Of a DNA stretch of 64,000 nt, positions 43,713 to 52,379 are shown piece by piece. Positions within the stretch are counted from its first letter, which is position 1. Every line of letters starts with the position of its first letter. The translations under genes and the position numbers were made by a program. This stretch comes from Flavobacterium sp. GTDB taxonomy: Bacteria > Bacteroidota > Bacteroidia > Flavobacteriales > Flavobacteriaceae. The notes below the pieces were generated by a model. The model worked only from the letters and a program-made list of their open reading frames with translations, searched no databases and was not told the DNA's origin. The stretch is taken from the NCBI GenBank assembly GCA_003497625.1, contig DNNO01000021.1, positions 103,602 through 167,601 on the forward strand, given 5' to 3'.

Positions 43713-44864
43713 ATGCTTTTCAAAGATATTTTAGGACAAGAACATATTAAAAATCACCTAACTAAGAGTGCCGAAGCCGGAAGAATTCCGCACGCTCAGT
43801 TGTTTGTGGGTCCCGAAGGTTGTGGCACACTTCCTATGGCGATTGCCTATGCACAATATATTTTATGTGGTAATGTAGGTGGAGAAAATGTAGGAGAAAA
43901 CACGGCTTGTAACCTAAAATTCGAACATTTTTCGCATCCCGATTTGCATTTTGTTTTTCCTGTTGCTACAACCGACAGTGTTAAAAGTCATGCTACTAGT
44001 GATCATTTCATGGTAGAATGGCGTCAATTTTTAACCGAATCGCCTTACGGAAGTTTGTTTGATTGGTTGAAAAACCTTGGAATTCAAAACAAACAAGGGT
44101 TAATAGGTGTTGATGAAGCAACTGAAATCAATAAAAAATTATCTTTAAAAGCCTACGAAGGTGGTTACAAAGTAATGATCATTTGGATGGCCGATAAAAT
44201 GAATGGTCCTTCGGCAAATAAATTATTGAAATTATTAGAAGAACCACCGGCTAAAACCGTTTTTATTTTAATTACAGAAAGCACTAGCGATATGTTGCAA
44301 ACGATTCTTTCACGTTGTCAAGTTATTGATTTTATTGGTTTGAGCGAAAGTGTTATTGCAGAAGCTTTGGTTTCACGTGAAAATTGTGAGCCAACTGTTG
44401 CTAAAAAAATCGCGCATCAAAGCGAAGGAAATTACAATAAAGCGTTGCATATTTTACGAAAAGAGGATGATGAATATCCTTTTGACGAATGGTTTGTAGA
44501 ATGGGTGAGAAGTGCTTTTCGTGCCAAAGGAAATGCCGCTGCCATAAACGATTTAATTGCTTGGAGCGAAAACATTGCATCTACCGGAAGAGAAACGCAA
44601 AAACAATTTTTACACTATTGCATTCACTTTTTCAGACAAGCGTTGTTACTGAATTACAAAGCAAATGATTTGGTGTTTTTAGAAACAAAAGTGCCTAAAT
44701 TTGAATTAGAAAAATTTGCTCCGTTTGTAAATGGTGCAAATATTACAGATATTTACAAAGAATTAGAAGATGCTATTTACCACATTGAACGCAACGGAAA
44801 TAGCAAAATCATTTTAACCGATTTGTCTATAAAATTAACTCGATTAATCCATAAAAACGCATAA
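43713..44864 (+). CDS. holB: DNA polymerase III delta-prime subunit
   Basis: 383 aa. AAA-like clamp-loader fold: GPEGCGTLPMAIAYAQY stands where Walker A would be but lacks the lysine, as expected for delta-prime; the DKMNGPSANKLLKLLEEPP segment and the SRCQV sensor are typical. It is part of the clamp loader that places the beta clamp on DNA. The DoxX gene follows after 2 bases. Confidence 0.92.
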   Translation: MLFKDILGQEHIKNHLTKSAEAGRIPHAQLFVGPEGCGTLPMAIAYAQYILCGNVGGENVGENTACNLKFEHFSHPDLHFVFPVATTDSVKSHATSDHFMVEWRQFLTESPYGSLFDWLKNLGIQNKQGLIGVDEATEINKKLSLKAYEGGYKVMIIWMADKMNGPSANKLLKLLEEPPAKTVFILITESTSDMLQTILSRCQVIDFIGLSESVIAEALVSRENCEPTVAKKIAHQSEGNYNKALHILRKEDDEYPFDEWFVEWVRSAFRAKGNAAAINDLIAWSENIASTGRETQKQFLHYCIHFFRQALLLNYKANDLVFLETKVPKFELEKFAPFVNGANITDIYKELEDAIYHIERNGNSKIILTDLSIKLTRLIHKNA

Positions 44865-44866
44865 TT

Positions 44867-45256
44867 ATGACACAAGTAGCTCCACTATTAGTTTTGGCTT
44901 TTTTAGCAATTACCTTTTTACAATCTGGATATGATAAAATTAAAGACTGGAAAGGCAATGTAGAATGGTTAAATGGTCATTTTTCAAATACTATTTTGGC
45001 AAAGCAAGTTCCGTTTGCATTAGGAATTGTACTTGTTTTAGAAGTGGTTTCGGGAATTTTATGTGTTTCGGGAATTATCCAACATTTAATGCAAGATGTG
45101 GTGATTAGAGGTTTAGGTTTTTATGGTGCTATTTTATCTTGTATTACGTTACTTTTCCTTTTGTTCGGACAACGTTTAGCAAAAGATTACGATGGTGCAA
45201 GAACTATTGTTATTTACTTTATTCCAGCTGTTTTAGTGGTTTTTTGGTTGAATTAG
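44867..45256 (+). CDS. DoxX family membrane protein
   Basis: 129 aa with four hydrophobic helices. LQSGYDKIKDWKGNVEWLNGHF is the typical DoxX entry after helix 1, followed by ALGIVLVLEVVSGIL and FYGAILSCITLLFLLFGQRLAKDYDGA. The family is linked to redox or thiol stress in some bacteria; its specific function here is unknown. It is likely co-transcribed with holB (2-base gap). Confidence 0.88.
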   Translation: MTQVAPLLVLAFLAITFLQSGYDKIKDWKGNVEWLNGHFSNTILAKQVPFALGIVLVLEVVSGILCVSGIIQHLMQDVVIRGLGFYGAILSCITLLFLLFGQRLAKDYDGARTIVIYFIPAVLVVFWLN

Positions 45257-45287
45257 TTTTCTATTTATAAATTAGTAGTAATTTAAA

Positions 45288-45785
45288 ATGAGGAACTTTA
45301 AAACTGAAAAAGATAAATTATTATCAGAATTGGAATCTGAAATAAAAAGTCATCCCGACAATGAAATTCTGAAAACTTTATATCGAAATTTAAACTCTCA
45401 TCAATCTGTAAATGAACTAAATGGAGTTCTAAGCAGAATTATTGTTGACAGTTTAGATTATGAATTTCAAATCGGTCAAAAATTAATTGAATTTGAAAAT
45501 TTTTTTTCAGACTTTTCTAATTCAATCCGTTCTGACGAATTGAGAAAATTAGCAAAAAAGTTAATTAAACAAAATATTCGTATCACATTTTATGGTAAAG
45601 CTTGGTCAGAAAATCATTCTGATTGGATTTATTTTGACAAAGTGTTTGATTTAAAAAAAATGAGAGAAAACTTTTCTCTTGGTGATAGTATAATTGAACA
45701 TCAGAATTTCGACAATAAATCTGGTTTAGAAATCGGATTTATAGATAAAAATACTAACGAAGGAATAATGGGAAAAGTTAAATAA
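45288..45785 (+). CDS. uncharacterised soluble protein
   Basis: 165 aa, no signal or membrane helix. The N-terminal half is helical and charged (EKDKLLSELESEIKSHPDNE), and the C-terminal half has a beta-rich part with ITFYGKAWSENHSDWIYFDKVFDL and ends in a short lysine tail. I recognise no family. Composition is more AT-rich than holB. It lies 31 bases after the DoxX gene on the same strand. Confidence 0.65.
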   Translation: MRNFKTEKDKLLSELESEIKSHPDNEILKTLYRNLNSHQSVNELNGVLSRIIVDSLDYEFQIGQKLIEFENFFSDFSNSIRSDELRKLAKKLIKQNIRITFYGKAWSENHSDWIYFDKVFDLKKMRENFSLGDSIIEHQNFDNKSGLEIGFIDKNTNEGIMGKVK

Positions 45786-45871
45786 AACTCTGCTAACCAA
45801 AATAATCTTCAATTTCTACTTCCTAATTCTATCACAAATCAGCTACTAAAATAATGCTTCACTTATTCAAG

Positions 45872-45892
45872 AGATGCTTAACAGCATGACAA
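45872..45892. repeat. REP-like palindrome remnant
   Basis: AGATGCTtaacAGCATGACAA contains ATGCT/AGCAT arms and shares its two ends with the longer palindrome at 59526-59551. It lies in the 128-base gap between two converging genes. Confidence 0.55.
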
Positions 45893-45913
45893 CTTTGATG
45901 GAAAAAATTCTAT

Positions 45914-48187
45914 TTAACCCAAACTCGCTTTATACAAACGTAATTCATCCCAGGAAAATTTATCGCCGTGGATTTCTTTTAATTCGCCTAAACTTTCACC
46001 TTTAAAATCTTTAAAAGCCGCTCTTAAATCGGAAATTTTATCTTCTGGTAAAATGTCGGAAAGTTGTACAATTTCCATTTGAATCAACTTGGTAAAATGG
46101 TTGTAAATGGTTTGTGGTGTAAGTTTTCGCTGTTTTGCAATTTCGTAAATCGATAAGTTTTGTTTCCACAATTCTAAGGTATCTTCAATAGTGGATTTCT
46201 TTGGTTCTTTTGTTTTTTTCTTCTTCGAATCGGTGTAATACGAAACGTCTTCGTCGTCTTCCACCAAAGCTGCGTGCGAAGTTCTAAAGCGTTCTGCCAC
46301 AACTACCAACTTATTGATTTTATAAGTACTCATGTCTTCCGAAATTAAATTTTTCTTCGAAATTTCTTTTCCTTCGACAATGATATTGGTGAGTAATTTT
46401 GCTTTTTTCAGTTGTAAAATCGCTTTAATTTGAAGCTCTTCTAAAACCAATAATTCGTCATAAAATGCTTTTACTTTTTTGATGCGTTTTACTTCTTCAA
46501 TTTTCAACAATAATTCTTCGGCGACAGTATCTAATATTTTGAAAAAATATTGATAAGCCGCATCACATCGCTCCTTCACGAAATTCACATCCAAATTTTC
46601 ATCGTAGAAAATTTTCTGCAATTGCGATAGAAATTTTCCAGAAGGTTCTAAAATTTCGGCGATTTTATCGTGTTGGGTTTTTGCCCAATCGTTGTGCTTT
46701 GTTTTTGGCGATTTTGGTGCTTCAGAGTTATAACTAAACAAATGATTGCGCCATTCTTGACCTAATTCTTTGAAATCAAATGAGTTAAGCAACGTATTCA
46801 GCCAAAAAAACAATGTTTCTTTAGCTAACGAATGTTGTAAAATTTCTTCAGAAGCTTTGTTTTCGGCATAATTAAGCACTTCTTCATCGCTTGAAATGCC
46901 ATTCATTCGCAACGGAGACAGTAAAATAAGCCCTTTTAACGAACGCAAACGCGATAAAGCCACATACGCTTGTCCGGGTGCAAAAACTTGCGATACATCG
47001 AGCGCTGCTTTGTCGAAAGTTAAGCCTTGACTTTTATGAACTGTAATTGCCCAAGCCAATTTAATTGGGTAGTGGACAAAAGTTCCGATGACTTCTTCTT
47101 CAATTTCTTTAGTATTTTCGTTGACTTTGTAGCGAATATTCTGCCATTCGTACCTTTCAACTTCAATGGTTTTGTTTTCTTCGGGAAAATGAACAAAAAT
47201 TTCTTTTTCGGTTAACGAACTAATGACGCCCATTTTTCCGTTGAAGAATTGCTTTTCGAAATTCAAATCGTTTTTAATAAACATGACTTGCGCTCCGACT
47301 TTTAGTTGCAATTTTTCTTCTAAAGGATAAATTTTTTCTGGAAAATCAGCTGTGATTTCTGGTAAATAGGTGAATTGTTTCCCTTCTAAATCTTGTAAAG
47401 ACTGAGCATTTATGGTGTCTGCTTTAGAATTGTGCGTGGTTAAAATGATGAATCCTTTATTTTTCTTAAGATCAAAATTTGGTTGTACAAATTGATTTAG
47501 AATCTTGACATCTTCCGAAGTGATTTTATTGTGACGTAAATTATTCAAAACATCAATAAATTCGGCATCTGTTTGACGGAAAATCTTATCTAATTCGATG
47601 TATAAAGGCGGATATTGTTGAATAATGTGCGAATGAAAAAAGAACATACCTCGATAATAATTCTTTAGCATTTCCCATTCTTCATTTTTCACTACTGGTG
47701 GTAATTGTAGTAAATCTCCTATAAATAATACTTGAACTCCACCGAAAGGTCTTTCGTTTCTTCTCACTTTTCGCATCATAAAATCCATCGCATCCAACAC
47801 ATCGGCACGCAACATAGATACTTCATCGATAACTAACAATTCCATATTTCGAATTACGGAACGTTTCACGTTATTCATCTTAAAATGACGTCCTAGCGAA
47901 TCACGATTTTCGAATTTTACAGTGTCTGAAAAATGTGGAAGTTGTTTATTATCAGGAATAAAAGCAGCAAAAGGCAACTGAAACATCGAATGAATCGTAA
48001 CGCCATTTGCATTCAAAGCGGCAATTCCGGTTGGTGCTACAACAACTGTATTTTTATGTGTCGTAGCGATAATTTCCTTTAAAAGTGTGGTTTTTCCGGT
48101 TCCTGCTTTTCCGGTTAGGAAGATGGATTTATTGGTTTGATTAATAAATCGGAGGGTGTAACTAGCTGCGGCTGATATTGGTTCCAT
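45914..48187 (-). CDS. Pif1-like helicase with C-terminal HTH domain
   Basis: 757 aa from the ATG at 48187 (MEPISAAASY); an upstream frame adds eight unlikely residues. Walker A is TGKAGTGKTT (about 25-34), Walker B VIDEVSML, and the superfamily 1B motif near the end of the core is HKSQGLTFDKAALDVSQVF (seen in parts). The C-terminal 90 residues form a helix-turn-helix domain like HTH_40 of RecQ/Pif1-type helicases (YEIAKQRKLTPQTIYNHF). It is a cytoplasmic 5'-3' DNA helicase candidate for genome maintenance. It is not located with a restriction or phage cluster. Confidence 0.92.
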   Translation of the reverse strand: MEPISAAASYTLRFINQTNKSIFLTGKAGTGKTTLLKEIIATTHKNTVVVAPTGIAALNANGVTIHSMFQLPFAAFIPDNKQLPHFSDTVKFENRDSLGRHFKMNNVKRSVIRNMELLVIDEVSMLRADVLDAMDFMMRKVRRNERPFGGVQVLFIGDLLQLPPVVKNEEWEMLKNYYRGMFFFHSHIIQQYPPLYIELDKIFRQTDAEFIDVLNNLRHNKITSEDVKILNQFVQPNFDLKKNKGFIILTTHNSKADTINAQSLQDLEGKQFTYLPEITADFPEKIYPLEEKLQLKVGAQVMFIKNDLNFEKQFFNGKMGVISSLTEKEIFVHFPEENKTIEVERYEWQNIRYKVNENTKEIEEEVIGTFVHYPIKLAWAITVHKSQGLTFDKAALDVSQVFAPGQAYVALSRLRSLKGLILLSPLRMNGISSDEEVLNYAENKASEEILQHSLAKETLFFWLNTLLNSFDFKELGQEWRNHLFSYNSEAPKSPKTKHNDWAKTQHDKIAEILEPSGKFLSQLQKIFYDENLDVNFVKERCDAAYQYFFKILDTVAEELLLKIEEVKRIKKVKAFYDELLVLEELQIKAILQLKKAKLLTNIIVEGKEISKKNLISEDMSTYKINKLVVVAERFRTSHAALVEDDEDVSYYTDSKKKKTKEPKKSTIEDTLELWKQNLSIYEIAKQRKLTPQTIYNHFTKLIQMEIVQLSDILPEDKISDLRAAFKDFKGESLGELKEIHGDKFSWDELRLYKASLG

Positions 48188-48232
48188 GTGGCGTAAAATT
48201 TTAAAAAACAAATATATAGAAACGAATAGAAA

Positions 48233-48260
48233 TAAAAAAGTCCCGAGTAATCGGGACTTT
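48233..48260 (-). terminator. rho-independent terminator after the OmpH-like gene
   Basis: On the minus strand AAAGTCCCGA pairs with TCGGGACTTT around GTAA/TTAC and is followed by a T run. Confidence 0.9.
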
Positions 48261-48263
48261 CAA

Positions 48264-48839
48264 TTATTTTTTTTCTTCTTCCTTAGTGGCTACTTTGTCG
48301 TCTTTCTTAGTAGCTTTGTAAGTATCATTAAGCTCTTTTAAAACTTCTTTTGTGATATCATAACCATCTTTAGCGTAAAGAACTGTTGCAGCATCACCTG
48401 TTCCGTAGATATAATCATATCCTTTTTTCTTGCCGTAATCTTTGATAAATTTCTTTACTTCACTGATTAAAGTATCTTTTAAAACCGCTCCTTCTTGTTG
48501 TAATTGTTGTACTAAAGCATTTTGCTCCATACCTAATTCTTGCTCTCTTTGTTGCAAAGAAGCTCCCATTTGTTGTGCCCATTGTGGTCCTTTTGCTTGC
48601 GCATTTTGACGGAAATTTTGTGCATCGGCTTGAAAAGCTCTTACTTTAGCTTCTAAAGGGCGACCTAATTCTTCAGATTTTACTTTGAATTTATCATCTT
48701 CATCTTTGAATTTTTCGTATTTCTCGATTAACTCAGCAGTATCTATATATGCAGTTTTAAAATCTTTTGAACTTGTTTCTGTTTTGTTACATGCTAAAAC
48801 GCTTAATGCAACACCTAAAATCAATACTAATTTTTTCAT
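48264..48839 (-). CDS. OmpH/Skp-like periplasmic protein with lipoprotein signal
   Basis: 191 aa from the ATG at 48839 (MKKLVLILG), preferred over an upstream ATG because it begins the signal. The lipobox VLAC gives a cysteine at 17. A long coiled-coil hairpin follows (YEKFKDEDDKFKVKSEEL through ELGMEQNALVQQLQQEG), then IKDYGKKKGYDYIYGTGDAATVLYAKDGYDIT (in parts), the OmpH C-terminal fold. Skp-type chaperones bind unfolded outer-membrane proteins; a lipidated variant is common in Bacteroidota. Confidence 0.9.
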   Translation of the reverse strand: MKKLVLILGVALSVLACNKTETSSKDFKTAYIDTAELIEKYEKFKDEDDKFKVKSEELGRPLEAKVRAFQADAQNFRQNAQAKGPQWAQQMGASLQQREQELGMEQNALVQQLQQEGAVLKDTLISEVKKFIKDYGKKKGYDYIYGTGDAATVLYAKDGYDITKEVLKELNDTYKATKKDDKVATKEEEKK

Positions 48840-49080
48840 GGTTGTATATTGGTAATTAATAATTTTTCGTAAAAGTAATAATAAGTTGTAAAGTAACAAA
48901 TTTGTTGCTTTTTTATTTATTTTTCAACTATAAGAATTTCTTATTTCGATTTTAAAATTTGATAGATTCAAGCTATTAAAAGTGACTTTCACAAATCGAC
49001 TAAGTCAAATCTTTTAAAAAAAGACAATAAATCACATCAAAACATCTAAAAAACTGCCTAAAATCGCTTTAAAATGATTT

Positions 49081-49929
49081 TTACTTGTTTTTTAGTACAT
49101 AAATATGTGATGAAAACTCTTTTTTGAACAATCCAGATACATTTGAAATCAAACCAATAAAAAACCCGGAAATAAAATTCATTTTTCCTGATTTATATTT
49201 TTCTGATAAAAGTGACACATAAAAACTATCAAACCACATTGGTTTAATATCTTCTAGATTCATATTTTGTTTGTCGAATAATTTTTCGATTGCTGTTTTT
49301 GAAAAATGCCATAAATGTCTTGGCACATCATAAGCTGCCCAAAATTCTTTATAGTGATTGGCATCATACGATTTGAAATTTGGAACCGCAATAATAATCG
49401 TTCCAGAAGGTTTCAACAAACGTTTCAATTCGGCTACTTGATGTTCGACATCCGGAACATGTTCTAAAACATGCCACATGGTAATTACATCAAATGAATT
49501 GCTTTCTAACTTTTCAATGTTGTCACCAAACTTAATTCCTTTTCCAACAGCAATTCCTTTTGCTTTATCATTTGGTTCAATTCCTAGAATATCCCAATTC
49601 TGATTTTTAGCTTCCAAAAGAAAATCTCCTGTTCCAGCACCAATGTCTAAAATTCTTCCTTTCAAAGGTTGGTACGAATTAATCAAACTTACTTTATCAC
49701 GAATTGCTTTTCTTTTGATAAAATGATACATTTTTTCAAACATCGTTCGTTTTCCATCGGTGTGAGAAATATAATCTTCAAATTCGTAATACGAACCTAA
49801 TTTATCTAAAGTAGGTTGGGGATGCGTTTTTAAAATTTGATATTCTTCATTAAACAACAAGGAAAAAGATTCTCCAGAAACTGAAAAATCTTTAACGGTA
49901 ATAAAACTTTTATCTTCTAAAAAATTCAT
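49081..49929 (-). CDS. class I SAM-dependent methyltransferase
   Basis: 282 aa. The SAM motif I is ILDIGAGTGDFLLEA (about 94-108), with motif II-like VITMWHVLEHV and a GTIIIAVPNF strand after. The N-terminal 90 residues are not typical of a known subclass; PRHLWHFSKTAIEKLF is a segment seen in Cfa/UbiG-like methyltransferases that act on membrane or sugar substrates. The substrate is unknown. It lies downstream of mnmG, across a 103-base gap containing a parS site and a heptad array. Confidence 0.9.
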   Translation of the reverse strand: MNFLEDKSFITVKDFSVSGESFSLLFNEEYQILKTHPQPTLDKLGSYYEFEDYISHTDGKRTMFEKMYHFIKRKAIRDKVSLINSYQPLKGRILDIGAGTGDFLLEAKNQNWDILGIEPNDKAKGIAVGKGIKFGDNIEKLESNSFDVITMWHVLEHVPDVEHQVAELKRLLKPSGTIIIAVPNFKSYDANHYKEFWAAYDVPRHLWHFSKTAIEKLFDKQNMNLEDIKPMWFDSFYVSLLSEKYKSGKMNFISGFFIGLISNVSGLFKKEFSSHIYVLKNK

Positions 49930-49977
49930 TTATTTTATTTTTATGCGAAAGGCTTATTTTAATAGGGTTGACAGCGT

Positions 49978-49993
49978 TGTTTCACGTGAAACA
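49978..49993. other. parS centromere site (perfect)
   Basis: TGTTTCACGTGAAACA is identical to the widespread ParB-binding parS consensus and is fully palindromic. It lies in the gap between the methyltransferase gene and mnmG. Confidence 0.85.
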
Positions 49994-49998
49994 TTTTT

Positions 49999-50033
49999 AC
50001 TGAATACTAAAAACTGAACACTGAACACTTTCT
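49999..50033. repeat. ACT-phased heptad array
   Basis: ACTGAAT, ACTAAAA, ACTGAAC, ACTGAAC and ACTTTCT stand in tandem, starting 6 bases after the parS site and reaching the mnmG stop codon. Confidence 0.8.
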
Positions 50034-51904
50034 TATCTTCCCATGTATATCAGCAACACTGAAATATCACTTGGAGAAACTCCGCTAATACGAGAAGCTT
50101 GTGCAATAGTTCGTGGTCGAATTTTATTTAATTTTTGTTTGGCTTCAATTGAAATCGATTGGATTTTATCGAAATTAAAATTATCTGGAATAATCATATC
50201 TTCTAAACGAGTCAACTTATCCGCATTGTTTTTTTCCTTTTCGATATAACCAGAATATTTAACTTGAATTTCAGCTTGCTCCACCACTTCTTGATCCAAA
50301 TCATGTTCTTCGATATAAGCCGCCACTTTTTTAAACTTTCTAAAATCTTCCAAATCCAATTGTGGACGAGAAAAGACTTTAAACATTTTATCAGGTTGAC
50401 TCATCGGAGCAGAACCTTTAGCTTCTAATATTGGATTTGCTTCTTCTGGTTTTAAACTTGTTTCTCTAAAGAAATTTACCATTGCATCCGATTGAGAGAA
50501 TTTTTGTTCCATACGAATCAAACGCTCTTCTTTAGCTAAACCAATTTCAAATGCTTTTGGCGTTAATCTAAAATCTGCATTATCTTGACGAAGTAATGTT
50601 CTGTACTCAGCACGAGAAGTAAACATACGATAAGGTTCTTCTGTACCTTTAGTAATTAAATCGTCAATTAAAACTCCAATGTAGGCTTCGTCTCTTTTTA
50701 AGATAAATGGTTCTCTATTCTGAACCTTTAATGCTGCATTAATTCCCGCCATTAAACCTTGAGATGCTGCTTCTTCGTAACCAGTTGTTCCATTAATTTG
50801 TCCAGCAAAATACAAACCTTCGACTAATTTAGTTTCTAAGGTGTGTTGTAATTGTGTAGGAGGGAAGTAATCGTATTCGATAGCATAACCAGGTCTGAAA
50901 AATTTCACATTCTCGAATCCGGCTACCGAACGTAAAGCTTTGAACTGAACATCTTCTGGTAACGAAGTTGAGAATCCATTGATATAATATTCACAAGTTG
51001 TCCAACCTTCTGGTTCTACAAAAAGCTGATGTCTTTCTTTATCAGCGAAACGATTAATCTTATCTTCAATCGAAGGACAATATCTCGGACCTAAACTTTT
51101 AATTCTTCCGTTGAACATTGGACTTCTATCAAAACCTTCACGTAAAATATCGTGCACTTCTAACGAAGTATACGACATCCAACAAGAACGTTGTGTTTTT
51201 AATGGAGCGGTCAAATTAGAATACGAAAACTTTTCTGGAACATCATCGCCAGGTTGCTCTGTCATTTTAGAAAAATCTAAAGAACGACCATCCACACGTG
51301 GAGGTGTTCCAGTTTTCATTCTTCCTGATTCGAAACCTAATTTCACTAAATCTTCAGTAATTCCAAAAGAAGCACTTTCTCCTGCACGACCACCACCAAA
51401 TTGTTTGTCACCAATATGAATCAATCCGTTCAAAAAAGTACCATTTGTCAACACAACTGACTTTGCTTTGATTTCCACTCCAAGTGAAGTTTTCACACCA
51501 ACAATCTTTCCATTCTCTGCTAAAATCCCAGCCACCATTTCTTGGTAGAAATCCAAATTCGGGGTATTCTCCAACATGGTTCTCCATTCATCCGAAAAAC
51601 GCATTCTGTCCGATTGCACTCTTGGCGACCACATGGCAGGACCTTTTGATTTATTCAACATCTTGAACTGGATCGCGGTCTTGTCAGAAACAATTCCAGA
51701 ATATCCTCCCAAGGCATCAATCTCACGCACAATTTGTCCTTTTGCAATTCCACCCATGGCTGGGTTGCATGACATTTGCGCAATGTTTTGAAGATTCATT
51801 GTCACCAAAAGTGTAGAGCACCCCATGTTGGCAGCAGCAGCAGCAGCTTCACAACCGGCGTGACCAGCACCAACAACAATTACATCATATTGATTTAAAA
51901 ACAT
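50033..51904 (-). CDS. mnmG: tRNA uridine-5-carboxymethylaminomethyl modification enzyme MnmG (GidA)
   Basis: 623 aa, full length. The FAD-binding motif is VVGAGHAGCEAA at about 10-21; GTPPRVDGRSLDFSKM, GRYCPSIEDK-like (here GPRYCPSIEDK) and the C-terminal IRPRTIAQASRISGVSPSDIS signatures (in parts) are present. With MnmE it modifies the wobble uridine of several tRNAs using FAD, GTP and methylene-THF. In many bacteria the gene is close to the replication origin; parS sites on both sides here agree with that. Confidence 0.98.
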   Translation of the reverse strand: MFLNQYDVIVVGAGHAGCEAAAAAANMGCSTLLVTMNLQNIAQMSCNPAMGGIAKGQIVREIDALGGYSGIVSDKTAIQFKMLNKSKGPAMWSPRVQSDRMRFSDEWRTMLENTPNLDFYQEMVAGILAENGKIVGVKTSLGVEIKAKSVVLTNGTFLNGLIHIGDKQFGGGRAGESASFGITEDLVKLGFESGRMKTGTPPRVDGRSLDFSKMTEQPGDDVPEKFSYSNLTAPLKTQRSCWMSYTSLEVHDILREGFDRSPMFNGRIKSLGPRYCPSIEDKINRFADKERHQLFVEPEGWTTCEYYINGFSTSLPEDVQFKALRSVAGFENVKFFRPGYAIEYDYFPPTQLQHTLETKLVEGLYFAGQINGTTGYEEAASQGLMAGINAALKVQNREPFILKRDEAYIGVLIDDLITKGTEEPYRMFTSRAEYRTLLRQDNADFRLTPKAFEIGLAKEERLIRMEQKFSQSDAMVNFFRETSLKPEEANPILEAKGSAPMSQPDKMFKVFSRPQLDLEDFRKFKKVAAYIEEHDLDQEVVEQAEIQVKYSGYIEKEKNNADKLTRLEDMIIPDNFNFDKIQSISIEAKQKLNKIRPRTIAQASRISGVSPSDISVLLIYMGR

Positions 51905-51919
51905 CTTTTATAAATATTA

Positions 51920-51935
51920 TGTTCCACGTGAAACA
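51920..51935. other. parS-like site (one mismatch)
   Basis: TGTTCCACGTGAAACA differs from the perfect palindrome at one position. It lies in the 55-base gap upstream of mnmG. Confidence 0.75.
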
Positions 51936-51959
51936 TTTAAAAAAATCTATTTTACAAGC

Positions 51960-52379
51960 TTAATGTTCCACGTGAAACATTTGCATTTTTTCTTCTTCTT
52001 TCGAACGCATAAAAGCTTCGTCTTTTGGAGATTTATCTTTATAACCACAATAGTGTAAAACCCCATGTGACAATACGCGTTTTAACTCCTCTTCAAAAGA
52101 AACATTAAAATCACTAGCGTTATCCTTTACTCGCTCAATAGAAACAAAAATATCGCCTTGTATTAAATTTCCTACTGTGTAATCGAAGCTAATAATATCC
52201 GTTAAAGTATCGTGATCAAGGTATTCTACATTGATTTTATGTAGGTATTCGTCATCACAAAAGATATAATTGATTTCACCTTCATCGAACCCTTCAGATT
52301 CAATAATGCGTGAAATCCAATCTTCATATTGAGCCTCGTGTTCGAGTTCGAAATCTGTTTCGTAATTAAAACTAATCAT
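51960..52379 (-). CDS. ybeY: endoribonuclease YbeY
   Basis: 139 aa. The metal motif is HGVLHYCGYKDKSPKDE: two histidines are in place, but the third position of the canonical H-x3-H-x5-H is D. The fold context EYLDHDTLTDIISFDY is typical. YbeY acts in 16S rRNA 3' maturation and ribosome quality control. The gene overlaps the DUF4175 gene by 8 bases (its ATG is inside the upstream gene), and its last codons contain a parS-like site (51964-51979), which encodes FHVEH. Confidence 0.95.
   Translation of the reverse strand: MISFNYETDFELEHEAQYEDWISRIIESEGFDEGEINYIFCDDEYLHKINVEYLDHDTLTDIISFDYTVGNLIQGDIFVSIERVKDNASDFNVSFEEELKRVLSHGVLHYCGYKDKSPKDEAFMRSKEEEKMQMFHVEH
51964..51979. other. parS-like site inside the 3' end of ybeY
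   Basis: TGTTCCACGTGAAACA, the same variant as at 51920-51935, lies 44 bases away and encodes the final residues of YbeY before the stop codon. Confidence 0.75.
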
